Assembly: GCA_043804925.1 (NCBI GenBank) | Contig: JAZDIP010000014.1 | Span: 59,975 to 123,974, forward strand | Length of the DNA stretch: 64,000 bases | Reading direction: 5' to 3' | From: ChocPot-Mid sp043804925 | Lineage (GTDB): Bacteria > Bacteroidota > Ignavibacteria > Kapaibacteriales > UBA2268 | Part shown: positions 9,239-17,890 of the stretch, piece after piece | Layout: the number at the start of each line of letters is the position of its first letter | How positions within the stretch are numbered: the stretch's first letter is position 1 | Translations under genes and position numbers: made by a program | The notes under the pieces: generated by a model | What the model was told of the DNA's origin: nothing | Seen by the model: the letters and a program-made list of their open reading frames with translations, nothing else | The model's database searches: none

Positions 9239-10822
9239 TCATCTCCCAATTACTTTTTCCCATAGGATTTTTTTTGAATCTTTTTTCAGAAATACTTGAA
9301 ATCCGGCTAATTTGATAGCTTTGTAATCTTCTGAGAGATAGGGAAGTGCAGAAATCGGATTATTCCATAATTGAAGAACGGCATCGGGCTTAAGTTTTCC
9401 GATTGAATAAGTGTAGTTCCATTTTTCATGTCCGGGATTATAAACAATATAACTGCGGTATTTGTTAAACGAAACCTGCATTCGTGCAATTGTCTTGTCA
9501 TTTTTCCCAAGTAAATCAATACATCTTCGCTCAAGAAAATATGGGATGGTCCCTGCCATAACAACAGTGGCAACGGCATCCTCTTTTAGAATTTTCTTGG
9601 ATTCCAGAGCCAAAAGTGTTTGTTTTCTGTTGTCCTTTTCGGTAAATGTCTTCTCCAGTAAAAGTTCTCCTTTCAGGTATTCGAAGCTGTTAAAATTAAT
9701 AGCTAAGAAAACAACAATACTCAAGCAAACAAAAATCAGTTGCTGTTTCGGTTTTCCGAACTTTTCTGCCTTCAAAGCTATTAAATATCGTAAAAATAGT
9801 ATTGATAATACGATAAACACGGGCATCGTTGTACTGATGAAACGATTAGCAGGAAGCCACCATTCCCATGAGTCTCCGCCTATATAAATGCTGTACAAAA
9901 TCATTATGCTGAAAATGGAAATTGGAAGGAGCAGTAAATTGTTTTTTGTTTTAAAGTAAAACCAAAACGGCAGGGCGAATACAAAAGGAGTCATATATAA
10001 AACAAATTTAACAAATACATAAAAACCTTTGTAGATTCTTAAGAAGAATGGAAATCCTGTCATCTTCAAATAATAAGTATTTGGTAGCCATTCCCCGAAA
10101 TAATATTGTCTCCAACCGATTAGTATTCCAAGAAAAATTAATAATACAAAAAGACCTGTTCCTAAAATTTCTTTTCCTTTGTCTCTATTAAATAGGAATA
10201 GAAAGATAAAAAACACCATATAAATCAGTAGAGAATCCATTCTAACCCAGATTGCAATAGCCGGCAAAATCAGTTGCCAGTTTGAGAATTTGTTTTCATT
10301 TTGATTTTTTAATGTTAAATATAAAGACCAACTGATAAGTAAAGTAATTAAGCTGACTTCCAATCCTTGGATACTCCAGTTATTTAAAGGCAGGTATAAT
10401 GATGTTATAATAATTATCACGCTTACGACAAGAACATCATCACCTGATAACAGTTCGGAACATCGTTTAATGAAGAATAAATTCAATGCTAAAAGAACGA
10501 CTCCAAGTATCTGAAAAATCAGAGATATTTTCGCTTTTACAATTGGTAATAAATGAACTCCTGCCATTAAATAAACCCATAGTGGATTTGAGAATCCTTC
10601 GACCGGTTCAGTTCCCGGATTCCAGACAGGACCATTGCCATTCGCTATATTTTCGGCATATCTCATTGAAATCATTTCATCATCGAATAGGGAAAAATAT
10701 CTTGTACCTTCAATTTCGTATGAATTTAAATCAATATAGATTGCAGAGTATGCAAAGAGCAATATTATACTTGCAATAAGCAATATGTTTGAGCCATTCA
10801 ATATTTTTTTATTTTGATTCAT
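9239..10822 (-). CDS. GT-C type membrane glycosyltransferase-like protein
   Basis: This 527-residue protein has about ten hydrophobic segments. After the first comes a periplasmic loop with FDDEMISMRYAENIANGNG and NPGTEPVEGFSNPLW, a pattern typical of lipid-linked-sugar-using GT-C glycosyltransferases, where the acidic pair is catalytic. A soluble C-terminal domain follows. The start is set at ATG 10822 rather than an earlier in-frame codon at 10921, because a transcription terminator (10870-10897) lies between the two. The acceptor is unknown. It may decorate surface polysaccharide or T9SS cargo, but there is no sugar-biosynthesis cluster beside it. Confidence 0.75.
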   Translation of the reverse strand: MNQNKKILNGSNILLIASIILLFAYSAIYIDLNSYEIEGTRYFSLFDDEMISMRYAENIANGNGPVWNPGTEPVEGFSNPLWVYLMAGVHLLPIVKAKISLIFQILGVVLLALNLFFIKRCSELLSGDDVLVVSVIIIITSLYLPLNNWSIQGLEVSLITLLISWSLYLTLKNQNENKFSNWQLILPAIAIWVRMDSLLIYMVFFIFLFLFNRDKGKEILGTGLFVLLIFLGILIGWRQYYFGEWLPNTYYLKMTGFPFFLRIYKGFYVFVKFVLYMTPFVFALPFWFYFKTKNNLLLLPISIFSIMILYSIYIGGDSWEWWLPANRFISTTMPVFIVLSILFLRYLIALKAEKFGKPKQQLIFVCLSIVVFLAINFNSFEYLKGELLLEKTFTEKDNRKQTLLALESKKILKEDAVATVVMAGTIPYFLERRCIDLLGKNDKTIARMQVSFNKYRSYIVYNPGHEKWNYTYSIGKLKPDAVLQLWNNPISALPYLSEDYKAIKLAGFQVFLKKDSKKILWEKVIGR

Positions 10823-10869
10823 AAGGAAAATTACGAAATTATTTATTGATTTCCCGAAATAATTAGTAC

Positions 10870-10897
10870 AAAAAAAAGCAGGACTATAGTCCTGCTT
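10870..10897 (-). terminator. Rho-independent terminator after tdh
   Basis: A perfect 22-bp palindrome (10876-10897, arms AAGCAGGACTA and TAGTCCTGCTT) is followed, on the minus strand, by eight T residues. It ends the tdh message and sits upstream of the true start of the glycosyltransferase gene. Confidence 0.85.
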
Positions 10898-10948
10898 CTT
10901 ATCGGAAAATAAAATTTTCAATATAACTCAATAATTGATATACCGAAA

Positions 10949-11920
10949 CTAAATCAATCCTGCTTTATGTTTTTCCTCTAATCTTGCGAGCATGTCTTGA
11001 GTCATCGAGTCCAAATCGTAAGAAGGATTCCATCCCCATTCATCTCTGGCGGCTTGGTCTTCCACGCCATCGGGCCAGGAATCTGCAATTGCCTGGCGGA
11101 AGTCCGGCTCATAATCAATTGTGAAATCAGGTTTATATTTCTTGATTGAATCGGCAAGTGTTTTAACATCGAAACTCATCGAACCAACATTGAAGTCATT
11201 ATGATGTTTCAGATTTTCAAAAGGAGCTTCCATCAAATCAATAGTTGATTTGAGGCAATCAGGCATATACATCATTGGTAATTTTGTGCTTTCCTTAACA
11301 AAGCAGGTATAATGATTATTTTTTACTGCTTCATAATAAATAGCAACTGCATAGTCGGTTGTTCCGCCACCAGGGAAAGTTTCGGCAGAAATGATACCCG
11401 GATAACGTAAACCGCGGCTGTCCAATCCGAATTTCTTTACGTAATAATCAGCCAATACTTCGCCTGCAACTTTGGTAACTCCGTACATTGTTGTCGGATG
11501 TAATCCTGTTGATTGAGGGGCAATACTCGGACAATCCGGTCCCCAAACTGCTATTGAACTTGGGATAAGAACGCGTGCCATTTCGTGCTTAACGGCAAGA
11601 TTCAATATGTTCAAAGTACCATTCATGTTGACGTCCCAGCAAAGCATTGGATTTTTTTCTCCGACACCTGATAAAATAGCTGCCATGTGGACAATAGTGT
11701 CAATATTATATTTATTAATGATTTCTTCAACACTGCTTTCATCGCTGACATTAATATAATGGAATGGTCCTGATTCTTCGAGTTCTTTCGAAGGCGGTGT
11801 TTTGCGCCCTGTTGCTATAACATTTTCTGCACCGTATTTTTTTCTTAATTCAAGTGTCAATTCCGACCCGATTTGACCGACTGAACCGGTTACTAAAATT
11901 TTCTTAATATCTTTTTTCAT
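10949..11920 (-). CDS. tdh: L-threonine 3-dehydrogenase, epimerase-like (SDR) type
   Basis: The enzyme oxidises L-threonine to 2-amino-3-ketobutyrate with NAD+. The N-terminal Rossmann motif is VTGSVGQIGSELT (near residues 10-22), the catalytic Ser/Thr region is SSIAVWGPD, and the Tyr-Lys pair is in MYGVTKVAGE. The segments GLRYPGIIS and MYMPDC are characteristic of the short-chain (UDP-galactose epimerase-like) threonine dehydrogenases rather than the zinc enzymes. Its product is the substrate of Kbl, encoded directly upstream on the same strand, which supports the assignment. The 205-bp gap between them holds a repeat and a hairpin, so partial termination or a second promoter is possible. 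Confidence 0.9.
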   Translation of the reverse strand: MKKDIKKILVTGSVGQIGSELTLELRKKYGAENVIATGRKTPPSKELEESGPFHYINVSDESSVEEIINKYNIDTIVHMAAILSGVGEKNPMLCWDVNMNGTLNILNLAVKHEMARVLIPSSIAVWGPDCPSIAPQSTGLHPTTMYGVTKVAGEVLADYYVKKFGLDSRGLRYPGIISAETFPGGGTTDYAVAIYYEAVKNNHYTCFVKESTKLPMMYMPDCLKSTIDLMEAPFENLKHHNDFNVGSMSFDVKTLADSIKKYKPDFTIDYEPDFRQAIADSWPDGVEDQAARDEWGWNPSYDLDSMTQDMLARLEEKHKAGLI

Positions 11921-11973
11921 ATCTGATTCCTTATTTAAAATTTTAAAAATAACAATTTAATTGATTTTTCTAA

Positions 11974-12008
11974 AGTCCCCTCCCGAGAGGAGATTCAGGG
12001 GTGTGTAA
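11974..12008 (-). repeat. Dispersed repeat with CTCTCGGGAGGGG core
   Basis: On the minus strand it reads from TTACACACCCCT to an inverted CCTCTCGGGAGGGG core. A close copy lies inside the secreted protein gene at 19378-19410 on the plus strand. Here it sits in the tdh-kbl spacer. Confidence 0.7.
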
Positions 12009-12038
12009 ATAGGCAACCCCAAGAAAAGAGTTGCCTAT
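12009..12038. repeat. Hairpin in the tdh-kbl spacer
   Basis: The arms ATAGGCAAC and GTTGCCTAT form a 9-bp stem with a 12-nt loop. There is no T-run, so it may protect or attenuate the message rather than act as a true terminator. Confidence 0.5.
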
Positions 12039-12125
12039 ATAAAATTAATACCTTTAATTGATGACTATAATTTACTAATACAATTTACGTTTCACAATCA
12101 GAAATTCGTAATCAGTAATTAGTAA

Positions 12126-13373
12126 TTACTTAATCATTCCCAATTCTTTTCCAACTTTAGTAAATGCTTTGACGGCTTTATCAACATGTTCTGTCGAGTG
12201 ACCTGCAGAAAGCTGAACCCTTATTCTGTCCATTCCTCTTGGTACTACCGGGAATGAAAAAGCAATAACATAAATACCTTCTTGCAACATTTTGTTAGCA
12301 AAGTCAACTGCCAATTGTGAGCAATTAGGGTATTTTCCAAACATTATGGCTACGATTGGATGAACGCCGGGGATAATGTCAAAACCTGCTTCGGTCATTT
12401 CTTTCCTGAATTTCATTGTGTTTCTTTCGAGTTTATCCCTGAGTTCGGTTGAAGCCATCAAAACATCCATTACCTTTATAGTTGCACCAACTGTTGATGG
12501 TGGAACCGTATTTGAAAACAAATACGGACGTGCTTTGTTACGCATCCAGTCAACTATTTCTTTGCGTCCTGAAATACATCCCCCGGATGCTCCGCCGAGT
12601 GCTTTACCGAATGTAGTTGTGATTATATCAACTCTGCCCATTACACCGCAATGGTCATGTGTTCCGCGGCCGGTTTTACCCATAAAACCTGTTGAGTGTG
12701 AATCATCAACCATTACCAAAGCATCGTATTTTTCTGCTAAGTCGCAAATCTGGTCTAATTTGGCAATGTCACCGTCCATGGAGAAACAACCGTCAGTTGC
12801 AACCATTTTAAAACGGCAACCGGCAGCAATAGCTTCTTTCAAACAGCGTTCCAAACCTTTTAATGTTTTGCCTGTTGCTGGATCCGGTTCCTCAGTGTCA
12901 GCCATGTTCCCATGGTTATAAATCCAGCGTTGTGCTTTGCAAAGCCGGATACCGTCAATAATTGAAGCATGATTTAATGCATCTGTAATAATAGCATCAT
13001 CGGGACCTAATAATGGCTCGAATACCGCTCCGTTAGCATCGAAACATGACGAAAACAATATAGTGTCTTCTGTTCCAAGAAATTGAGAAACCTTTTTCTC
13101 GAGTGTTTTATGAATATCCTGTGTTCCGCAGATAAATCTAACTGAAGATAAGCCATAACCTCTATGGTCAATTTCTTCATGGGCAGCTTTGATTAAATCA
13201 GAATGTGATGACAATCCAAGATAATTATTAGCACAAAAATTCAATACTTTTTTCCCGTTTACTTCAATTTCAGCACCCTGAGGACTTTCGATAATCCTTT
13301 CGTTTTTATATAGCTTTTGTTCATGTAAACTCTGCAACTCCGTTGCGAGGAAATCTTTCATCTTTCCAAACAT
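12126..13373 (-). CDS. kbl: Glycine C-acetyltransferase (2-amino-3-ketobutyrate CoA ligase)
   Basis: This PLP enzyme splits 2-amino-3-ketobutyrate with CoA into glycine and acetyl-CoA, the second step of threonine breakdown. It belongs to the alpha-oxoamine synthase family: NFCANNYLGLSSH near the N-terminus, SCFDANGAVFE, the PLP-contact DDSHSTGFMGKTGRG, and the Schiff-base lysine in TTFGKALGGASGG (Lys257). At 415 residues it is slightly longer than the 398-residue E. coli enzyme, with an extra loop around EEPDPATGK. The adjacent tdh supports this over 7-keto-8-aminopelargonate or aminolevulinate synthase. A TAATTTTG promoter-like element lies about 90 nt upstream. Confidence 0.95.
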   Translation of the reverse strand: MFGKMKDFLATELQSLHEQKLYKNERIIESPQGAEIEVNGKKVLNFCANNYLGLSSHSDLIKAAHEEIDHRGYGLSSVRFICGTQDIHKTLEKKVSQFLGTEDTILFSSCFDANGAVFEPLLGPDDAIITDALNHASIIDGIRLCKAQRWIYNHGNMADTEEPDPATGKTLKGLERCLKEAIAAGCRFKMVATDGCFSMDGDIAKLDQICDLAEKYDALVMVDDSHSTGFMGKTGRGTHDHCGVMGRVDIITTTFGKALGGASGGCISGRKEIVDWMRNKARPYLFSNTVPPSTVGATIKVMDVLMASTELRDKLERNTMKFRKEMTEAGFDIIPGVHPIVAIMFGKYPNCSQLAVDFANKMLQEGIYVIAFSFPVVPRGMDRIRVQLSAGHSTEHVDKAVKAFTKVGKELGMIK

Positions 13374-13462
13374 ATATATCTCTCCATAATTATAAAAAAA
13401 AATTAATTTTCTATTTTATTAATGACAAATCAATAATCGTGACCTATCATAAAATAAGATTA

Positions 13463-13470
13463 CAAAATTA
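13463..13470 (-). promoter_or_regulatory. TAATTTTG promoter -7-like element upstream of kbl
   Basis: It matches the TAnnTTTG -7 element described for Bacteroidetes sigma factors and is followed by TAA. No clear TTTG -33 partner was seen, so the support is the match and its place before kbl. Confidence 0.4.
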
Positions 13471-13601
13471 ATCAAGTATTATAATCCATGCAAGATATTT
13501 TCGCTTAAAATTGATTAAATTATAAAATATTTTCTAAGTATCCTTAATAAAAAATATAATACCCTGAATTGTCTTATTAATAATGATTTTTAAATAATTT
13601 T

Positions 13602-14882
13602 TCAGCCGCAAGTCAAACGATGTGCATTGGTTGTTTTCTCAATATCTTCAATCGAATGTGCAGTCGAAACAAACATGGCTTCGAATTGTGCTGGTGCAAG
13701 ATATATTCCTGAATTCAACATTTTATGGAAATATTTTGCATATTTTTCTGTGTCTGATTTAATTGCAGAATTGAAATCAGTTACTGGTTTATCAGTGAAA
13801 AACTGGCAAAGCATAGAGCCGACACGGTTAATTGTGTAATTCAAATTGGACTTTTGAAAATTATCTCTCATGCCTTTTTCAAGTAATGCAGATTTTTCTT
13901 CAAGTTCCAAATAAATTTCAGGATGTTCTTTTATATGTGTCAATGCGGCTATCCCTGATGTCATAGCCATAGGGTTTCCGCTCAAAGTTCCTGCCTGATA
14001 CACAGGACCGGCAGGGGAGATGTAGTCCATTATTTCTGCTTTACCACCAAAAGCACCGACAGGGAAACCTCCACCAATTATTTTTCCAAGTGTAGTCAAA
14101 TCAGGTTCAATGTTGTAGAGTTCCTGTGCTCCACCTTTTGCTACTCTAAAGCCGGTCATTACTTCATCGAAGATTAAAATGATTTTTTCTTCAGTGCATA
14201 TTTGCCTGAGTTCTTGTAAAAATGATTTTTCGGCAGGAACGACTCCCATATTTCCTGCAATCGGCTCAATTATTAACCCTGCGATTTCACCTTTGTTGCT
14301 GTTGATTATTTGTTTTACTGATTCAATGTCATTATAGGAAGCAACTAAAGTGTCTTCAGCACTTGCTTTTGAAACGCCGGGGCTTGTCGGTACACCAAAT
14401 GTCAATGCTCCTGAACCGGCTTTAATCAGGAAAGAATCAGCATGACCGTGATAGCATCCTTCGAATTTAATGATTTTGTCTTTTCTAGTATAGCCGCGGG
14501 CTAATCTGATTGCCGACATTGTGGCTTCTGTTCCACTGTTTACCATTCGTACCATTTCTATTGATGGAACAAGTTCACAGACAAGTTCAGCCATTTTTAC
14601 TTCTAATTCTGTAGGAGTTCCAAAGCTTGTTCCTTTTTTTAAAGCATCTTGAACTGCTTCAATAATAAAATCAGGATTGTGTCCGAAGAGATGTGGTCCC
14701 CAACTGCCGATATAATCAATATATTCATTACCATCCACATCATAGATTTTGGAACCTTTTCCTCGTTCCATAAAAATCGGTATACCACCAACAGATTTAA
14801 AAGCACGTACAGGTGAATTGACCCCACCGGGAATTCTCTTTTTCGCTTCTTCAAATAATTTTATACTTTTATTTATTTTCAT
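13602..14882 (-). CDS. hemL: Glutamate-1-semialdehyde 2,1-aminomutase
   Basis: HemL converts glutamate-1-semialdehyde to 5-aminolevulinate, the first committed tetrapyrrole precursor in the C5 pathway. Motifs: RIPGGVNSPVRAF near the N-terminus, NSGTEATMSAIRLARG, the PLP Asp in IFDEVMTGFR, and the Schiff-base lysine in TTLGKIIGGGFP (Lys267). The length of 426 is standard. ATG 14882 is chosen over a GTG two codons earlier because GGA lies 8 nt upstream. HemB and HemC follow upstream on the same strand, but a GxxExxY gene with flanking inverted repeats separates hemL from hemB. In most relatives these genes are adjacent, so the gap looks acquired. Confidence 0.95.
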   Translation of the reverse strand: MKINKSIKLFEEAKKRIPGGVNSPVRAFKSVGGIPIFMERGKGSKIYDVDGNEYIDYIGSWGPHLFGHNPDFIIEAVQDALKKGTSFGTPTELEVKMAELVCELVPSIEMVRMVNSGTEATMSAIRLARGYTRKDKIIKFEGCYHGHADSFLIKAGSGALTFGVPTSPGVSKASAEDTLVASYNDIESVKQIINSNKGEIAGLIIEPIAGNMGVVPAEKSFLQELRQICTEEKIILIFDEVMTGFRVAKGGAQELYNIEPDLTTLGKIIGGGFPVGAFGGKAEIMDYISPAGPVYQAGTLSGNPMAMTSGIAALTHIKEHPEIYLELEEKSALLEKGMRDNFQKSNLNYTINRVGSMLCQFFTDKPVTDFNSAIKSDTEKYAKYFHKMLNSGIYLAPAQFEAMFVSTAHSIEDIEKTTNAHRLTCG

Positions 14883-14919
14883 AACCACTTTCCATATAAT
14901 CTATAATATTGCTAAAAAA

Positions 14920-14965
14920 GGCAGTTACACAGAGTTCCACTGAGATTTCACAGAGCTACACAGAG
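14920..14965 (+). repeat. Left inverted repeat of the GxxExxY cassette
   Basis: This 46-nt element holds CACAGAG units. Its inner 31 nt (14935-14965) match the reverse complement of 15350-15380 at 27 of 31 positions by hand alignment. The full 46 nt match the reverse complement of the solitary copy at 59347-59392 at 41 of 46 positions. It ends 3 nt before the stop codon of the enclosed gene. Confidence 0.85.
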
Positions 14966-14968
14966 TTT

Positions 14969-15340
14969 TTACTTAACGAAACGTCTAATTCCATTTTTTA
15001 AAACTGTAACATTGAAATTAATTAAAAGTCCGATTTTTTTATTTGCGAATTTCATATAAGTTAAAATTTGTGCTTCATGAACAGGATTGAATTCATCCAC
15101 AGTTTTCAATTCAACAACAACTAAGTTTTCAACTAACAAATCTATTCGATAACCACACTCTAATTTTTTCTCCTTATATACTACCGGGACAGGTTTTTGT
15201 CTTTCAACAGATAATCCAGCGTTCAACAACTCAAAGTACAAGCATTCTTCATAAGCAGATTCCAAGAGTCCTGGACCTAAGTGTCTGTGCACTTCAATCG
15301 CACAACCTATTATCTTCTCAGTTATTTTATTTATCTCCAT
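14969..15340 (-). CDS. GxxExxY family protein (PD-(D/E)XK nuclease-like)
   Basis: This is a 123-residue protein of the GxxExxY family, named for the motif seen here as GLLESAY (residues 24-30), after the conserved IIGCAIEVHRHLGPG. A second conserved block, CGYRIDLLVENLVVVELK, carries an Asp...Glu-x-Lys pattern as in PD-(D/E)XK nucleases. The biochemical role of the family is not settled. The gene is compactly bracketed by inverted repeats: the stop is 3 nt from the left repeat. The Shine-Dalgarno GAGGA (15348-15352), 7 nt before the ATG, overlaps the edge of the right repeat. It interrupts the hem cluster, which suggests lateral arrival. Confidence 0.85.
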   Translation of the reverse strand: MEINKITEKIIGCAIEVHRHLGPGLLESAYEECLYFELLNAGLSVERQKPVPVVYKEKKLECGYRIDLLVENLVVVELKTVDEFNPVHEAQILTYMKFANKKIGLLINFNVTVLKNGIRRFVK

Positions 15341-15349
15341 TTTTTATTC

Positions 15350-15380
15350 CTCTGTGTAACTCTGTGAATCCTCTGTGGAA
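15350..15380 (-). repeat. Right inverted repeat of the GxxExxY cassette
   Basis: This is the inverted partner of 14935-14965 (27 of 31 identical by hand alignment). Its inner edge contributes to the ribosome-binding site of the GxxExxY gene. Confidence 0.85.
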
Positions 15381-15440
15381 CTCTTTGTAATGATTTCTTC
15401 ATATTATTGTCAAACACTTGATTTAAATATAATTTAATTT

Positions 15441-15480
15441 CTCTGTGGAACTCTGTGAATTCTCTGTGGAACTCAGTGTA
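15441..15480. repeat. Extra CTCTGTGGAACT-type repeat between cassette and hemB
   Basis: About three units of a CTCTGTG(G/A)AA type repeat are arranged head to tail, related to the cassette ends. It lies 26 bp from the end of hemB. Confidence 0.75.
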
Positions 15481-15505
15481 ATTTAAATAATACATATAAA
15501 TATGA

Positions 15506-16486
15506 TTACCTTTTATTAAACAATTTCGCCATTTCTTTCGCAAAATAAGTTAATATCATATCCGCACCTGCTCTTTTGATTGCAGTCAATGTTTCAAGCA
15601 TTATTTTGTCGTGGTCTAACCAACCCCTATCAGCCGCCGCTTTAATCATTGAATATTCGCCACTGACCTGATAAGCCGCCGTGGGCATACCAAATTCAGT
15701 TTTTACCCTGTGAATTATGTCCAGATAAGCCCCTGCAGGTTTCACCATAACAATATCAGCACCTTCAAAAATATCTTCTTCGACTTCTCTTAATGCTTCA
15801 TTAGCATTTGCGAAATCCATCTGATGAGATTTCCTGTCACCGAATTTCGGAGCACCTTCTGCCGCTTCACGAAAAGGTCCGTAAAATGCAGATGCATATT
15901 TTGCAGAATAGCTCATTATCGGCAGATTTTTAAATTTATGTGAATCCAGTGTTTGCCTTATTGCCGCAACTCTGCCGTCCATCATATCCGACGGAGCCAC
16001 CATATCAACACCTGCTTTTGCCTGTGCCAAAGCAATTTTCGAAAGATGAATTAAAGTATCGTCATTCATTACTTCATTGCCATAAACAATTCCACAATGA
16101 CCGTGGGATGTGTACTCACACATACAAACATCTCCAATAACTAAGAGGTCTGGAACATTCTCTTTTATAGCACGAATAGCTCTTTGTATAATTCCGTCTT
16201 CCGATTGAGCATCAGAGCCGATTTCGTCTTTCTTATCAGGAATACCGAATAAGATTACGGCAGGAATACCCAAATCCCTTACTTGTTTACATTCCTCAAC
16301 TAAAACATCAATTGACATTTGAAAAACACCGGGCATCGAACTAATCGGATTTTTAATTTTCTCACCATTTAATACAAACAGCGGATAAATAAAATCCTTG
16401 ACAGAAAGCGATGTTTCCCTCATCATATCCCTCAATATAGGATTATTTCTCAATCTCCTAAACCTCTTAAATTCCACTTGTGCCAT
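15506..16486 (-). CDS. hemB: Delta-aminolevulinic acid dehydratase (porphobilinogen synthase)
   Basis: HemB condenses two 5-aminolevulinate molecules to porphobilinogen. The start is ATG 16486, preceded by AAGGA at 8 nt, giving 326 residues. The zinc-binding cysteine motif CMCEYTSHGHCG is present (Cys121, 123, 131), so it is the zinc-dependent type. The two active-site lysines lie in MSYSAKYAS (Lys196) and VMVKPAGAY (Lys249). It lies downstream of hemC and upstream of the GxxExxY cassette on the same strand. With hemL and hemC it supplies the route from glutamate semialdehyde to hydroxymethylbilane. Confidence 0.96.
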   Translation of the reverse strand: MAQVEFKRFRRLRNNPILRDMMRETSLSVKDFIYPLFVLNGEKIKNPISSMPGVFQMSIDVLVEECKQVRDLGIPAVILFGIPDKKDEIGSDAQSEDGIIQRAIRAIKENVPDLLVIGDVCMCEYTSHGHCGIVYGNEVMNDDTLIHLSKIALAQAKAGVDMVAPSDMMDGRVAAIRQTLDSHKFKNLPIMSYSAKYASAFYGPFREAAEGAPKFGDRKSHQMDFANANEALREVEEDIFEGADIVMVKPAGAYLDIIHRVKTEFGMPTAAYQVSGEYSMIKAAADRGWLDHDKIMLETLTAIKRAGADMILTYFAKEMAKLFNKR

Positions 16487-16570
16487 AATATCTTTCCTTA
16501 TTAATATCCTCACTCTTAAAATAATCGTTATCGGTTATCTGTTATCCGTTTTCTTTTTTTTTTATTTTTG

Positions 16571-16601
16571 CAAACTTTATGAACTTTACAAACTTTCTAC
16601 T
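16571..16601 (+). repeat. 31-bp exact repeat (CAAACTTTATG...)
   Basis: This 31-nt stretch is identical to 59457-59487, and a related inverted version lies at about 63825-63858. Each copy is a string of AACTTTA-type units in a spacer. Confidence 0.8.
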
Positions 16602-16606
16602 CATTC

Positions 16607-16631
16607 CATCCTTCGACAAGCACAGGATGAC
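16607..16631. repeat. CTTCGACAAG-type dispersed repeat
   Basis: A 25-bp element reads CATCCTTCGACAAG and ends CAGGATGAC, with inverted CATCC/GGATG ends. Other copies lie at 31759, 40180 and 60693. It is in the spacer between hemB and hemC. Confidence 0.8.
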
Positions 16632-16697
16632 GGTCATAAATAATAGAAAATAGAACTGAATGTTCATTCATAATTCCTAAACCCTATCCCCAATACC

Positions 16698-17642
16698 CTA
16701 AACCCTAATTTGTTTTATAATTTTCCTCGCACCCATTTTCAGTACCGATTCAGCAAGAGCAATCCCTGCTTTTTCGGGAAATTCAAGTGAACCGGATATA
16801 GTGCTTCGGAAATAATTCTTACCGTCAACTGTAGCAACTAAGCCGTCAATCAGCAACATTAATTGCCCCATTGTATTTTTCCTGATTTTTGCATAAGCCG
16901 CAATCGGTGTTTTACAACCGCCACCCAAACGCTTAAGGAAAGCTCTTTCTGCTCTTGTTTCAATTGCTGTGTTAGGATGATTTACCTTCTTCAACAGTTC
17001 TTTTATGAAATTATCATCATGACGAATTTCGATACCTAAAGCACCCTGACCAACTGCAGGAAGCATGTCACGAATTTCTAAAACACCGGAAATATATTCT
17101 TCCATACCCAAACGTTCCAAACCTGCTTTTGCGAGGATTATTGCGTCCCAATCGGATTCGAGATATTTTTTAATTCTAGTTTGAATATTTCCCCTCAAAT
17201 CGTGAATGGTTATATCTTTTCTTACATATCTAACCTGTGCCTGCCTGCGTAAAGAACCTGTGGCAATCACTGCTTTTTTGGGAAGTTTGCGGATTGACAT
17301 TCGCTTTGTCTTTGATACCATAACATCCTCAACGCTTTGTCTTTCTGATACGGCTCCTAAAATCAAACCTGCAGGTAAATCAGTTGGCAAATCTTTGAGT
17401 GAATGAACAGCAATATCAATTTCTCCTGACAGCAACTCATTTTCAATTTCCTTTGTAAATAATCCTTTGCCTTCAATTTTATCGAGAGCTGTATCCAAAA
17501 CTTTATCACCTTCAGTTTTAATCAATTTTAAATTAATATCCATTTGAGGAAATTGTCTTTTGATAAACTTCTTTACAAATTCTGCCTGCCAAATAGCCAG
17601 GTCGCTTGCTCTTGTTCCTATTAAAATTCTTCTGTTTTCCAT
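16698..17642 (-). CDS. hemC: Hydroxymethylbilane synthase (porphobilinogen deaminase)
   Basis: HemC links four porphobilinogen units into hydroxymethylbilane. The start is ATG 17642, giving 314 residues; an upstream TTG adds only MV. The N-terminal IGTRASDLAIWQ, the substrate-contact ATGSLRRQAQV and the dipyrromethane-cofactor cysteine in GGGCKTPIAAYA (Cys243) are all present, as is the catalytic Asp region of HSLKDLPTDLP. A TATATTTG promoter-like element lies about 42 nt upstream. It is the first gene of the leftward hem group. The stop codon sits inside a CCCTAAACCCTAA-like simple stretch. Confidence 0.96.
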   Translation of the reverse strand: MENRRILIGTRASDLAIWQAEFVKKFIKRQFPQMDINLKLIKTEGDKVLDTALDKIEGKGLFTKEIENELLSGEIDIAVHSLKDLPTDLPAGLILGAVSERQSVEDVMVSKTKRMSIRKLPKKAVIATGSLRRQAQVRYVRKDITIHDLRGNIQTRIKKYLESDWDAIILAKAGLERLGMEEYISGVLEIRDMLPAVGQGALGIEIRHDDNFIKELLKKVNHPNTAIETRAERAFLKRLGGGCKTPIAAYAKIRKNTMGQLMLLIDGLVATVDGKNYFRSTISGSLEFPEKAGIALAESVLKMGARKIIKQIRV

Positions 17643-17683
17643 AACCAATAAATATTTGATTTCATATTAAATTATTAAAAAAA

Positions 17684-17691
17684 CAAATATA
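17684..17691 (-). promoter_or_regulatory. TATATTTG promoter -7-like element upstream of hemC
   Basis: It matches the TAnnTTTG consensus on the minus strand, about 42 nt before the hemC ATG. No convincing -33 element was found. Confidence 0.4.
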
Positions 17692-17796
17692 AGAAAAAGT
17701 ATTATGATACGATTGTCTGATGGCTTTTTGTAAATAGAATGTTTTTATTATATAATATCTATATTTTTATTAATTTTAAGAAAAAGTTTATGCAAA

Positions 17797-17818
17797 ATGA
17801 AACTTATTGTTGTTTCAT
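17797..17818 (+). promoter_or_regulatory. ATGAAAC-N8-GTTTCAT inverted repeat upstream of vapB
   Basis: A 7-bp perfect inverted repeat with an 8-nt spacer is followed by GTGTTTATAAATAT. The same element, with the same downstream GTGTTTATA, occurs before the two secreted paralogues (18565 and 19713). It may be an operator or a shared leader hairpin. Confidence 0.55.
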
Positions 17819-17890
17819 GTGTTTATAAATATTTAAAATGTTTACGAGTTAAAATCGTTTAAATGATTAAAAATTTATTGGAGGTAAATC

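Noticed and set aside
10823..10921. Longer N-terminus for the glycosyltransferase
   Set aside because: It would begin upstream of a strong terminator and adds a segment without a family match.
15331..15543. ORF reading TEFHREFTEFHRE-type residues
   Set aside because: It is only the CTCTGTG repeat read on the minus strand, overlapping the hemB end and the GxxExxY start.
16683..16709. Telomere-like CCCTAAA repeats
   Set aside because: Only two irregular units in a spacer that also includes the end of hemC; no array.
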